From Providencia burhodogranariea DSM 19968 (lineage in GTDB: Bacteria > Pseudomonadota > Gammaproteobacteria > Enterobacterales > Enterobacteriaceae), in NCBI RefSeq assembly GCF_000314855.2, contig NZ_KB233222.1:702889-766888 (forward strand): a DNA stretch of 64,000 nt, in the 5' to 3' direction. The notes beneath the pieces were generated by a model that worked only from the letters and a program-made list of their open reading frames with translations, searched no databases and was not told where the DNA came from. The position numbers and the translations under genes were made by a program. Positions 1-9,048 of the stretch are shown piece after piece. The first letter of the stretch is position 1; the number at the start of each line of letters is the position of its first letter.

Positions 1-1838
1 TGCATGACCCACCATCTCAAAAAGCACACAAAACCCCCCAAGCAAATATTCAAGCTAGCATAACGCACGTAGAGTGCGGGTGAGAAGCTGCGTTCAGGTT
101 TGAGCCGAGCGAAGCGAGACGGCAATTCACTCATCCTGCACATACATTGCTTTTTCTATATCATTTTTATCATTTCAAAAATACATTCACCAATCTCGGA
201 TTAGCTAAAAAAGAATACAAACAAGTCATATACAAATTCCCTCTAATCGTATTGCAGCGGATCTTTACCTCTTTAAAAGAATGACTATGTACAAATATAA
301 AATGGCCATTTTGTTGGAATAAGCATGATGAGCATAACGAAAGGATATGATTTTACTGACTGAGATCTAATTTTTATGGGCTATGATCGATATAGGAAAA
401 ATTTAATTAGGACATGGCAACAAAATAAACCTAAATTTTCAACTGGATTTGAATTAAGTAAAATGTTTGTAATATCATAATTGCGAGATTAGGTAATAAC
501 ACTTAATTTTTGGTGTTTGTTTGATTCTTGTTATTTACCGTTATTTATTTTGATTCAGCTTACAATTGCTTGTTATTTTATTGCTACCATGCATGAAAGC
601 GAGTCTTACAACATGATATTTTGTCATTGTGAAACTATTAAGTAGTGATTATCAGATATAACATTTACAAATAATAAGTAATAAAAAATTATTATCCACT
701 AAGTTAATCATATAGAGAATACTTGATTTATGTATTAATACATACATCAAAAAATGATAATCAATTGGTGGTGATTGCCAACAGTTACACTAAATGTGAG
801 TTATATAAATATCTAATTTTGGTAATGGTGAAATTTGATATAATTAATTTCAAAATAAACACATAATTGTATGTATATAGAATAGGGGGCCTAAATTAAA
901 TTTCTTACTCATGGGTTGAGTATGAATTTTAGTTATTAAATGCTTAAATATCATCTTGTGAGTCCTAATATGATGTATAAAAGCTCATTAAGTATTGGAA
1001 TGTTGGATTGGAATAAAAAATCGCCAAGATGAAAATTATAAATATAAATTACCACCATTTAAATTTTTAATAAAACATAAGTCATTAAATATCAATTTTA
1101 AGGTTAGTTTTCGCTATAAAAACTCGTATTTTTGTTTAAATTTAAATTAAAATTTTTATGTGATAAGGTTCATGTATAGCAAACCAAAAAGATACTTACC
1201 GTTTGTGTTTTGTTATGTTTATTAACTTAAGTGGATTTTTTTTGTGTTAGCTCTTAAAAAAGGCCAACTTCCTAAATTTGTAACAAAGCAATAACATTTA
1301 TAAGTTATTGATATTTAAGATGCCAACGTGATAATATGAGAAAGATTGCGATTTATTACTTTTTTTTACAATATTTGCGTGTTTATCTTATCTTACGTAT
1401 TCATAAAATGAATATCATGTTGGAAAAACATTAATACTGTAACAGTATTAAATTATTCTGTTTATTTCCTTTGTTTTTAGATTTATCATCTACTAGATGG
1501 CGTAATTTTGGATTTAAGTGCTGCATCTGCGGGTTGTGCGATGCTTACACAAAACAACAATTATTAATTGTTAAATGCTATAACTCATTGAAATCATGGC
1601 TGAACTTTAATCTGATAGGCTTTTTTTGATTATAATAATATTTGGTTACATAATTGCAATGTCATTTTTGGATTAGTTGAAACTAATTATATGGCTAGTA
1701 TATCATCCATCTCAAGATATATGCTGAATCGTGTTTAACACATCTAAATGGCTATATTTTAAAATAAAGATAACAATAGAAAAGCACAGATTATCACCTG
1801 CTGATTTTTTATTTCATTAATTATAAGTTGAAGCGAGA
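1..1838. other. AT-rich gene-poor region
   Basis: No convincing gene is visible on either strand across this stretch of about 1.8 kb. It is very AT-rich with many short stop-interrupted frames. The only structure I can support is a perfect 21-bp palindrome at 1431-1451. The first ~145 bases are less AT-rich than the rest and may be the tail of a transcription unit that lies outside the window. The region may be the upstream control region of the MrpJ-like regulator that follows, or decayed accessory DNA. Confidence 0.5.
1431..1451. promoter_or_regulatory. perfect 21-bp palindrome, possible operator
   Basis: Arms of 10 bases (TTAATACTGT and its exact complement) flank a single central A. The length and symmetry suit a dimeric repressor or activator site. 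It lies about 390 bp upstream of the MrpJ-like gene. No regulator is assigned; the core does not fit LexA, FNR or CRP. Confidence 0.4.
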
Positions 1839-1844
1839 ATGTTT

Positions 1845-2138
1845 ATGAATACAAAATATCCTGTCGCTTGTGCAGTTGGACAAAAAATCAAATCGTTAAG
1901 AAAATCTCAAGGCTATACTGTTTTTCAGTTAGCTAAAGAGATTGATATTAGCGAACAACAATTATTCCGTTATGAACGTGGGGTAAATCGTATAGATATT
2001 GACTGTCTAGTGAGAGTACTGAAAGTTTTAGATGTAAACATGGGTGAATTCTTTAGTGAAGTGCTACAAGATGATACGACTTCTGATGAAGATACAGAAT
2101 CTAAAGGGTTTGACGACTCTATTTATTCTCTAGTTTAA
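1845..2138 (+). CDS. MrpJ-like helix-turn-helix transcriptional regulator
   Basis: Small XRE/Cro-family DNA-binding protein of 97 residues. A helix-turn-helix spans roughly residues 10-65, with the typical pattern of a GQKIKSLRKSQGYT helix, a QLAKEIDISEQQLFRYERG recognition segment and a hydrophobic third helix. The acidic C-terminal tail is short. This build matches MrpJ of Proteus and its paralogues, which sit at the end of fimbrial operons and repress flagellar genes while promoting adhesion. Here no fimbrial operon is adjacent, so it is an orphan copy. The start at 1845 is preferred to an in-frame ATG at 1839 because the purine-rich AGCGAG lies at the right distance from 1845. A Rho-independent terminator follows at 2287. 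Family assignment is good; target genes are inference. Confidence 0.75.
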   Translation: MNTKYPVACAVGQKIKSLRKSQGYTVFQLAKEIDISEQQLFRYERGVNRIDIDCLVRVLKVLDVNMGEFFSEVLQDDTTSDEDTESKGFDDSIYSLV

Positions 2139-2286
2139 AAATCAGTTATTTTGTTTCAAAGTGGAACTTAATTAAGCAATTAGAACTTAATGGTTTCAAT
2201 CAAGAACATAATGTAGTTACCGCAGTGAAAGTCATCTTCATTGAGTATGCTGATAAGTCATTATAACCATTTTTATTTATATACAA

Positions 2287-2316
2287 AAAATAAAAGCCCA
2301 TCATGGGCTTTTATTT
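2287..2316 (+). terminator. Rho-independent terminator after mrpJ-like gene
   Basis: A 9-bp perfect stem (AAAAGCCCA / TGGGCTTTT) with a 3-base loop is followed by a T-rich run. It is symmetrical enough to act in both directions and closes the MrpJ-like transcription unit. Confidence 0.85.
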
Positions 2317-2674
2317 TGAGATATGAAAATTGTCAGAATTATGACAGTAAAATTAAAAAGTATTAACCAAATGAAATATAATAAATTTCTAGGGTATAAA
2401 AGTGAGTTAATTTACTGAAGTAGAATATATATATATCAGTTAATGCAATCAATAATCAAAAAATCTGCTGGTTAGACCTCTTTGTTTATTATAATCTGTA
2501 GTGATAGCTTTTATGCTGTAGCTTGGCTGAGCCTTGATTGATTGTTATAGGAATAGCCATAGAATGACTTGTAACCTATAAGCAACTAGAGTATAGCGTT
2601 AATGTAATCCAGCAATTCACCCTGCACCTCAGTTCTTTTGGTTGTGTATTTTTGCAATGTCAAATTAAACTAAA

Positions 2675-2911
2675 TTGAGTAAAGTTTTACTAAACGTCGG
2701 TGGTTTTAAGTACAAACTCTCAAAGGAGAGTTCTACAGTATTAAATCATGTGGCACTCACACATCGTATAAGTTGTTCAACAATATTAGATTCTAATCGT
2801 ATAAATAATTACTTATTTGTGAATATTGATGAAATCACATTCTACAGAATATTATTATCTTATATCGTAATACTAATAACGGTGAATGAATCAAGTCAGT
2901 TCGGGGGATAA
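2675..2911 (+). CDS. small ORF with BTB/T1-like sequence (doubtful)
   Basis: An open frame of 78 codons beginning at a TTG, with an in-frame stop just upstream and no clear ribosome binding site. The N-terminus VLLNVGGFKYKLSKESSTVL resembles the first strand and helix of potassium-channel T1/BTB domains (LNVGG plus a spaced TL). The later segment NYLFVNIDEITFYRILLSYI resembles the conserved FIDRD...F..ILNY element. The arginine and aspartate residues usually found there are missing and the frame ends before a complete domain (~100 residues). It may be a genuine small protein, a decayed BTB protein or chance. No function is claimed. Confidence 0.25.
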   Translation: MSKVLLNVGGFKYKLSKESSTVLNHVALTHRISCSTILDSNRINNYLFVNIDEITFYRILLSYIVILITVNESSQFGG

Positions 2912-3329
2912 TAGGTCATATCTGGGTTGTTTTATCAAAGTACCTCAGACAAGGTCTTTTTCAATCAGAGAGGGTTATGTCAAATTCAAGATGTGACATA
3001 AGTCAACCTGGCAGTTTTTAACGAATAAAATTTGCAGGTAATAACGTGGTGCGATAATCGGCTGCACATGCGGTGGTAAGCATTATGAATGCTAATATTA
3101 AGGTAAACTTCAATAAGATGTGGTTAGACTCAAGTTGCTAAGAATACTGAATTGATTTAATTGAATATTATAATCTACCATTAAATTCTATTTTTTATTG
3201 CTATCTAATTACATTAAAAATAATTTCATGTAATTAGACGATTAATCAATAATCTGTAGTTAAAAAAGGATTAAGAGAGATAAGGTATAAAAATATGCAG
3301 AGAAAAGAGCTAATTTTTTAGAAGGAATT
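2912..3329. other. intergenic region without recognised genes
   Basis: About 420 bp of AT-rich DNA between the BTB-like frame and the terminator of the metNI operon. I see no gene, RNA or clear operator here. Confidence 0.5.
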
Positions 3330-3370
3330 AAAATTTAGGCCGACTTAAAAATTAACATCGGCCTAAAAAT
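3330..3370 (-). terminator. terminator of the metNI-type operon
   Basis: A 10-bp perfect inverted repeat, TTTAGGCCGA (3334-3343) and TCGGCCTAAA (3358-3367), with a 14-base loop lies directly after the metI stop. On the minus strand it is followed by ATTTTAATT, a modest T-rich tail. Confidence 0.8.
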
Positions 3371-3372
3371 AA

Positions 3373-4041
3373 CTAATGGAAACGTGCTTTTTTAGCAAGA
3401 TAATCGCCAATAACTTGCATACCTTGGACGATAATCACAAGTGTGACGACAGTAATTGCCATAGCAACATTATCGAAGCGCTGATAGCCATAGTTTAGTG
3501 CTAAGTCACCTACGCCACCGCCACCAACAGCACCCGCCATTGCGGTTGCTCCAACTAAGGTGATGCTAGCTGCTGTTAGGCTTAAAATTAGAGATGACTT
3601 TGCTTCCGGTAAGATAAAGTGCCAAATAATTTGCCAATTAGTAGCTCCCATTGAGTCTGCGGCTTCAATGATCCCGGAATGAACACTTAGCAGTGAGTTT
3701 TCAACTAAACGTGCAGTGTAAGGTGCAATATAGATAACTAAAGGTACGATAGCTGCGGTTGTACCAATCGACGTACCCACCATAAACCGAGTTAATGGGA
3801 TCATAGCAACGAGTAGGATAATAAAGGGCAGTGAGCGAATGGTATTGATAATAGGGTTAACGATTCGATAAACCCATTTATTCTCCCAGATACCGTCAGG
3901 TCGAGTGACGACGAGAACAATGCCTAATAAAATTCCTAATAAAGAACCAATTACAAGGGCAATAGAGACCATTGTAAAAGTTTCGGACATAGCGAGTAAA
4001 AATTGTTTACTCGTTAATGCTGTGTCAAACCACTGTGTCAT
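3373..4041 (-). CDS. metI: MetI-family ABC transporter permease
   Basis: Inner-membrane permease of the methionine/organosulfur uptake family, 222 residues (E. coli MetI is 217). There are five likely membrane spans. The EAA loop EAADSMGATNWQIIWHFILPEA, which docks on the ATPase, is at about residues 125-146. The start codon overlaps the stop of metN as ATGA, so the two are translationally coupled. It would work with the MetN-like ATPase upstream and the MetQ-like lipoprotein encoded divergently at 7860. I see no MetJ box (AGACGTCT repeats) upstream of the operon, and the two upstream genes are oxidative enzymes. The substrate may therefore be an alternative sulfur or amino acid compound rather than methionine; that is inference. 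An internal Met core transporter elsewhere in the genome would support this. Confidence 0.9.
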   Translation of the reverse strand: MTQWFDTALTSKQFLLAMSETFTMVSIALVIGSLLGILLGIVLVVTRPDGIWENKWVYRIVNPIINTIRSLPFIILLVAMIPLTRFMVGTSIGTTAAIVPLVIYIAPYTARLVENSLLSVHSGIIEAADSMGATNWQIIWHFILPEAKSSLILSLTAASITLVGATAMAGAVGGGGVGDLALNYGYQRFDNVAMAITVVTLVIIVQGMQVIGDYLAKKARFH

Positions 4042-5051
4042 AATGCTCCCTTACTTACTGCTACGCCACGCTGGCGCAAAAAATCAATCGCTTCGGTGAT
4101 ATGTGATTCATCTCCGACAATCTGTACAAACATACTTCCGAGCACGACACCACTTATCTCTTTCATGTTGGCAAACAAAATGTTTATTTTGACTTTATCT
4201 TGTAAAATAAGCTCATTAACAACGGGTTGTTGTGCTGATGACCCTAAAAATTCCAAGCGATAAATATTATTTTGATGCTCTAAGTTGTGTAGAACACGTT
4301 CAGGGATCTCTTCATTAAGGACTGTACGAACAAATTTTTGAGTTGTAGCGTGTTTTGGATTAGCAAAAATATCCAATACTGTTCCTTCTTCAACAACACG
4401 ACCTGCTTCCATTACAGCGACTCGATTACAAACGTGTTCGATGACTTCCATTTCATGAGTGACTAATAAAATAGTAATGTTTTGTTCACGACTGATTTTT
4501 TTCAATAAGGATAAAATAGATAACGTTGTTTGGGGATCAAGAGCCGAGGTTGCTTCATCACATAGTAAAATTTTGGGGTTATTGATCAGTGCACGAGCAA
4601 TACCAACACGTTGTTTCTGGCCGCCAGATAGCTGTCCTGGATATTGGTTTTTTTTATCACTTAATTCGACATAAGCTAAAATATCATCAACTCGGCGATT
4701 GATTTCATGTTTATCGACGCCCGAAAGTAATAATGGCATTGCAATATTTTGTGCAACTGTTTTGGTTTCTAATAAATTAAAATGTTGGAAAATCATGCCA
4801 ATACTTTTTTTATGGGCACGGATTTCAGCAGGGCTGTGATCTGCGATATTTTCCCCATTGATGATAACTTCACCTGAAGTCGGCTTTTCTAATTGATTAA
4901 CTAAACGAATCAGCGAGCTTTTACCAGCTCCACTGTAACCAATGAAACCAAAAATATCACCTTCATTAACGTGTAAGTTAACATCTTTTAGTGCAGCTAG
5001 TGAATGGCCTTCTTTTTCATAGATCTTTTGAATATTTTGAAACGTAATCAT
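4038..5051 (-). CDS. metN: MetN-family ABC transporter ATP-binding protein
   Basis: ATPase subunit of a MetNIQ-type importer, 337 residues. The Walker A motif is GYSGAGKS near residue 38. The ABC signature LSGGQKQR is near residue 141 and Walker B LLCDEATSALDP near residue 162, followed by the switch histidine in VTHEM. The last ~80 residues form the NIL domain, which in E. coli MetN binds methionine and inhibits transport, so substrate feedback is likely here too. The gene follows the monooxygenase with only 3 bases between, and overlaps metI by four bases. It is thus part of a four-gene minus-strand operon from 7644 to 3373. The protein family is certain; the transported compound is not. 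Confidence 0.92.
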   Translation of the reverse strand: MITFQNIQKIYEKEGHSLAALKDVNLHVNEGDIFGFIGYSGAGKSSLIRLVNQLEKPTSGEVIINGENIADHSPAEIRAHKKSIGMIFQHFNLLETKTVAQNIAMPLLLSGVDKHEINRRVDDILAYVELSDKKNQYPGQLSGGQKQRVGIARALINNPKILLCDEATSALDPQTTLSILSLLKKISREQNITILLVTHEMEVIEHVCNRVAVMEAGRVVEEGTVLDIFANPKHATTQKFVRTVLNEEIPERVLHNLEHQNNIYRLEFLGSSAQQPVVNELILQDKVKINILFANMKEISGVVLGSMFVQIVGDESHITEAIDFLRQRGVAVSKGAL

Positions 5052-5054
5052 GAT

Positions 5055-6515
5055 TCACTCCACACTGTCCGTCTGCTGCATGCGTTGGCTATAGGAGAGT
5101 GCAGGTTGCCACTCATCACCTAATAGCTCAAATTCAGTACTATTTTTCACTCGCGCTAAATGCTGCTCATGGTTAGCAAGATATAATTGAGCAGCAATAT
5201 GCTCAGCCAGTTTTTGTGCACTTGTGTTTGTATTGGGGATCAAACCGATAACAGGCCCCATACTTAACGTTGCGGCTAAATTAAAACAGTAGATATGGCT
5301 TAATTCAGGTAAGTTGTACTCCGTTTTAGCTTGTAACTCGAAGTGATGACCTAAATAAGGGCTAAAGGCAAATTCACTATTTTCTTCTTCGGTAGGTGGC
5401 GTATAAACCTCTCCCCAAGTTCGAATAAAAGGCGCAATTTTGCTAAATGCGGTATGTTTCTGCCAGTTAATACGGTAGCCAGTTGCTAAGATAAGATAAT
5501 CGAAAATATAGTGACCTGTTGTTGTTGCAACATGAAGTTTATTCTCTTTAACGTTAATCTGCTTGACTTGGGTATTGAAGTTAAAATGAGCATTTTTATG
5601 GCGAGAAACTCTCAGCGTGCTGCCATGGGGAGCTGGCGTTTTCGCTTTTACAACATAATCACTGTAATGCCATTTTTGTGCATCAGTAAGTCGGCCATAC
5701 GCATGAGTAAAACCGGGGTTACCTGCAACTTTGCCTCGATTGACTCTCGGCATATCGTTCGCTCGAATAAGTAACTCAACTGAATGAGCCCCATGTTCAA
5801 GGGCGGTTGCGGAACTGTCCATTGCACCAGCACTATAACCTACAACACCAAGGTCTAAATTTTTAAAGCGACTGTAATCAGTGCCTGCATAAGAGTGCTC
5901 CCAATAGGCTTTGGGAATCTCATCCATAAAGCTGGGAATGTTCGGCTCACTGAATGATTCCATACCCGTCGCTAAGATGACATGCAATGCGTGATACTGT
6001 TGTTCGCCATTGGGTGTTTGAAATGTTAATGTACAACCTTGCGCAGTAAGCTCAATATCAATTAATTGATATTGATTCAGTACGATAGGCGAAGTCATTG
6101 CTTTAAACCACTGGAGATACTCGCCCCACTGTAGGCGAGGGATTTTATCCAGCGCTTCCCATTCCTCATCACCAAATTGTGCTTTAAACCAAGCTTGAAA
6201 AGTTAATGATGGCGATGCTAATGCAGGGCCTACAACTTGTTTTGGTGAACGCAATGTCTCCATTAGTGCAGGAGTTTGCCATGGACCTTCTTGGCCTTCA
6301 TCGGCTTGATCAAAAACAACAGCTTCAATGCCTTGCAACTTAAGTGCAAATGCAGCTGTGACCCCAGACATTCCCGCACCAATAATTGCGACATCAATTT
6401 GATGATCATCGAGCTGATTGTCCGTTAATGACCAGCGGTTAAGCGGTAAATTGAGATATTGCAGATCTTTGGTTATCTGCTCTTCCAGAGCGATTAAACC
6501 ATTAACGTGTGTCAC
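5055..6515 (-). CDS. flavin-containing monooxygenase-like oxidoreductase
   Basis: Probable FAD/NADPH-dependent monooxygenase of 486 residues. The FAD-binding motif IIGAGMSG is at residues 44-51. A second nucleotide-binding region, LGVVGYSAGAMDSS, is degenerate compared with the usual GxGxxG. An ATG motif (ILATGMES) and a later LATGYR match the class B flavin monooxygenase/thioredoxin-reductase fold. I place the start at GTG 6515, not at the longer in-frame GTG at 6554. AAGGAG lies seven bases upstream of 6515, and this start leaves a 4-base gap after the AhpD-like gene instead of a 35-base overlap. Its position between the AhpD-like gene and metN suggests it oxidises the compound brought in by the transporter, perhaps at sulfur or nitrogen. 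The substrate cannot be read from the sequence. Confidence 0.8.
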   Translation of the reverse strand: MTHVNGLIALEEQITKDLQYLNLPLNRWSLTDNQLDDHQIDVAIIGAGMSGVTAAFALKLQGIEAVVFDQADEGQEGPWQTPALMETLRSPKQVVGPALASPSLTFQAWFKAQFGDEEWEALDKIPRLQWGEYLQWFKAMTSPIVLNQYQLIDIELTAQGCTLTFQTPNGEQQYHALHVILATGMESFSEPNIPSFMDEIPKAYWEHSYAGTDYSRFKNLDLGVVGYSAGAMDSSATALEHGAHSVELLIRANDMPRVNRGKVAGNPGFTHAYGRLTDAQKWHYSDYVVKAKTPAPHGSTLRVSRHKNAHFNFNTQVKQINVKENKLHVATTTGHYIFDYLILATGYRINWQKHTAFSKIAPFIRTWGEVYTPPTEEENSEFAFSPYLGHHFELQAKTEYNLPELSHIYCFNLAATLSMGPVIGLIPNTNTSAQKLAEHIAAQLYLANHEQHLARVKNSTEFELLGDEWQPALSYSQRMQQTDSVE

Positions 6516-6519
6516 TAAA

Positions 6520-7644
6520 TCACTCCTTGTTTTCGACAACTTCAAACGGCTCACCTAAAGAGAGCATCAATCTGTTGGCCCATGAGAAAAAGGCAGTTGA
6601 TTGGATGAGGTCGAGAAGTTCTAATTCTGATAAACCTAATTGACGAAGAGCATCAACTTGTTCGCTCGTAGCTTGTATCGGTGTTGCAGACAGCGAGGTT
6701 GATAAGTCAGTAATCGCACATAAACGGTCATCAAAGCCTTCAGCCAAAATGCCACCAGCAGGTGTTGCCAGTAATTTTTCAATATCGGCTTTGCGTTCTT
6801 TTGCATATTGACCAGCTTTACGAGCGTGGACTGATGCACAATAAATGCATCCATTAACTTTACTCGCTGCCGCTGCCGCAAATTCACGTTCCCAACGAGG
6901 CAAACCACCATTGGTATAAAACACGCCTCGGTCAATTAATGTGCGAATCTCTAAAATTTTACTTTGATGGGCTAGTAGTAAAAAGTATTCAGAGTTGAGT
7001 TGCCCAAATTTTTTCATGATTTGAGCGTCATCGGGATCTAACGTCTGTGGGTCTCGAGCACTGAGCCAAGCTTCCCAACCTAATTGATCTTGAGTGAAGG
7101 CAATTGGAGATGGCTTGCCTTGCTGAGTTTGTGGCTTAGCGTTCCAGCGACCCGCAGTTACCGACCCATTTGGGTTTGTAACAGTTTCTTGGTCTTGTAG
7201 TAATCGCAAACCTTCGATTAATCGAGCTTGATAAGTGACAAAGGTAATTAGCTGCGCAAATAAAATAATATCAGCTTCAATCCAACCTTGTTCAGTCAAT
7301 GATTTTATCAGTGCGTAATCAGTTTGTTTTGGTGTTTTAACCAAGACGTGTAAATAATTTTCTGCCGCTTTAAGAGCTGGTGTATTTAGCGCTGGTGCTT
7401 GTTGTTTGAGTAATTGATGATAAAAATCCGCTAAAGTGGGGCTTCCAGTTTGTGCTGCAACAATACGAGCGAACTCATATTTGATTTCTGGTGTTAGCAA
7501 TGAAGACGGTGCCGAAAAAATTGCTTCAAAAGCAGCTTGGGTGTTTTCTGTTGCATTTAAACGCTCATTTCTAGCATGAGCTAAAGTAGACTCTGGCTTT
7601 AAGGTAACTAGCGTATTAACTAAATCATAACTTAAAATTGGCAT
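6520..7644 (-). CDS. AhpD/carboxymuconolactone decarboxylase-family protein
   Basis: A 374-residue protein whose C-terminal half carries the AhpD core motif CIYCASVH (Cys266, Cys269, His273), the redox dithiol and proton relay of alkylhydroperoxidase-type CMD proteins. The N-terminal half is helical and looks like a second, Cys-less CMD-like domain. Such two-domain proteins occur beside flavin monooxygenases and peptide or sulfur-compound ABC transporters, where they probably deal with peroxide or reactive intermediates. The start at 7644 (MPILSY) is chosen. An in-frame ATG at 7686 would add a Lys/Arg-rich leader of 14 residues and lacks a better ribosome binding site. This is the first gene of the minus-strand operon. 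Its promoter shares the 215-bp divergent region with the lipoprotein gene at 7860, suggesting joint control. Confidence 0.75.
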   Translation of the reverse strand: MPILSYDLVNTLVTLKPESTLAHARNERLNATENTQAAFEAIFSAPSSLLTPEIKYEFARIVAAQTGSPTLADFYHQLLKQQAPALNTPALKAAENYLHVLVKTPKQTDYALIKSLTEQGWIEADIILFAQLITFVTYQARLIEGLRLLQDQETVTNPNGSVTAGRWNAKPQTQQGKPSPIAFTQDQLGWEAWLSARDPQTLDPDDAQIMKKFGQLNSEYFLLLAHQSKILEIRTLIDRGVFYTNGGLPRWEREFAAAAASKVNGCIYCASVHARKAGQYAKERKADIEKLLATPAGGILAEGFDDRLCAITDLSTSLSATPIQATSEQVDALRQLGLSELELLDLIQSTAFFSWANRLMLSLGEPFEVVENKE

Positions 7645-7859
7645 CTTATAACTCACTTTTTTTAAACGTTTTTTTATCACATACATTACATATCAAGCGA
7701 ATGATTATTCGAACGAACAATTTGTTATATGCTTATAGCTAAAAGTAATTAAAGCGATGTCATATATTCTTTTTGTATTAATATATAACGAGATGATCTA
7801 AGAGAGTTATAAAAAATATGATTATACTGCCAACATTATTTACACAGGATCGTAACATC

Positions 7860-8705
7860 ATGTTGAAACAGAAAATAAAATATTTCTCTTTAATTGCAGC
7901 TGCCGTTATCGCATTGACTGCATGTAATGATAATAGTGATAAAAACAACCCTAATAAGAAAGAAATCACCATTGGTTTTGGTGTTGGAAATTATATTGAT
8001 CAGGTTGATAAAGGCATCGTGCCTATTTTGGAAAAGAAAGGTTATAAAGTGACCTTACGCCAATTTTCACAAAATAGACAAATAAACCCCGCATTTGAAG
8101 AAGGCTCTATTGATGCATCAGTAAACCAAAGCCGTGCATATATGGAAGCTTATAATAAGAAAAACAATATTAATATGGCGACATTAACGGACTCACCGAG
8201 TGCGCCGCAAAGTTTACGTTCAAATAAACATAAAACGCTTGACGATGTTAAAGATGGCATGATTGTCGCATTATCGAATGATCCAGTTAATGCTGAACGC
8301 GGAGCCCGCATTTTGGAACAATTAGGTTGGATTAAAGTTAAACCTAATACCAGCACCTTAACTTTTAGTGTTAATGATATAGAACCTGCAAAGTATAAAC
8401 TCGACATCCGTGAAACCGATGCAGCACAAGGTTTGCGTTTACTTGATGATGTTGATTTTGTCGTTGTTAATGGTAATTATGTTGCAAGCGCAGGCCAACG
8501 TATTGCAGATGGTTTAGTTGTAGAAGATTCACCATTAGAGCACCGAGTTATTGTTAGCGTAATGCAAGATAATCTTGATTCTCAGTGGGCGAAAGATTTA
8601 AAAGATGCCTTCGAGTCAAAAGAGTATGCCGATTATATTCGTTCACAACGTATTTATGATGGCTTTATTGAACCAGAGGCATGGTCACAGTATCCAAAAC
8701 CCTAG
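7860..8705 (+). CDS. MetQ/NlpA-family substrate-binding lipoprotein
   Basis: Periplasmic binding lipoprotein of 281 residues. The signal peptide ends in the lipobox LTAC with the lipidated cysteine at residue 22. The body has the NlpA/MetQ features: ITIGFGVGNYIDQV at the N-terminus, the NQSRAYMEAYN segment (in MetQ, FxHxPYL), DGMIVALSNDPVNAERGARIL, and a C-terminal YIRSQRIYDGFIEPEAW. The HxPYL motif of true MetQ is replaced, which hints at a changed ligand. I place the start at 7860 rather than at 7818, because this start gives a clean lipoprotein signal. Divergent from the metNI operon, it would capture the ligand for that importer. A strong terminator follows at 8740. Confidence 0.85.
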   Translation: MLKQKIKYFSLIAAAVIALTACNDNSDKNNPNKKEITIGFGVGNYIDQVDKGIVPILEKKGYKVTLRQFSQNRQINPAFEEGSIDASVNQSRAYMEAYNKKNNINMATLTDSPSAPQSLRSNKHKTLDDVKDGMIVALSNDPVNAERGARILEQLGWIKVKPNTSTLTFSVNDIEPAKYKLDIRETDAAQGLRLLDDVDFVVVNGNYVASAGQRIADGLVVEDSPLEHRVIVSVMQDNLDSQWAKDLKDAFESKEYADYIRSQRIYDGFIEPEAWSQYPKP

Positions 8706-8739
8706 TCTACTTGTTATTTATTAATTATTGGCACGTATT

Positions 8740-8772
8740 ACCACCTGATACTTGTATTAGGTGGTTTTTTTT
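8740..8772 (+). terminator. Rho-independent terminator after metQ-like gene
   Basis: Stem ACCACCT (8740-8746) pairs with AGGTGGT (8759-8765), extended by an inner ATAC/GTAT pairing, and is followed by eight T residues. The ~280 bp beyond it to the next gene are AT-rich without recognised elements. Confidence 0.9.
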
Positions 8773-9048
8773 ATTCTAAATAAGACAGTTAAAGACTAAA
8801 ATATAACATGAAAATTTTTCGTATTAATTAAATAGACAAAACAATTCTTTTTCGTTATTTAATATATATCCCATTAATAATACTAGATACTTTTTGGTAA
8901 TTGTAACAAATATTGCTAAAAGCGTATAAATGAGTTAATCAATTAAACGCGATAAAAAACTTTGTATCTTAAAATATAATGGGTATAAAAATAAAATGAT
9001 TAAAAATATTAAATACGCAATAAAGACACCATCACAAAGGGGAAACAT

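Noticed and set aside
841-890. TTGTATGTATATAG as a third HutC-like site
   Set aside because: Only one half fits the palindrome and no hut gene is near.
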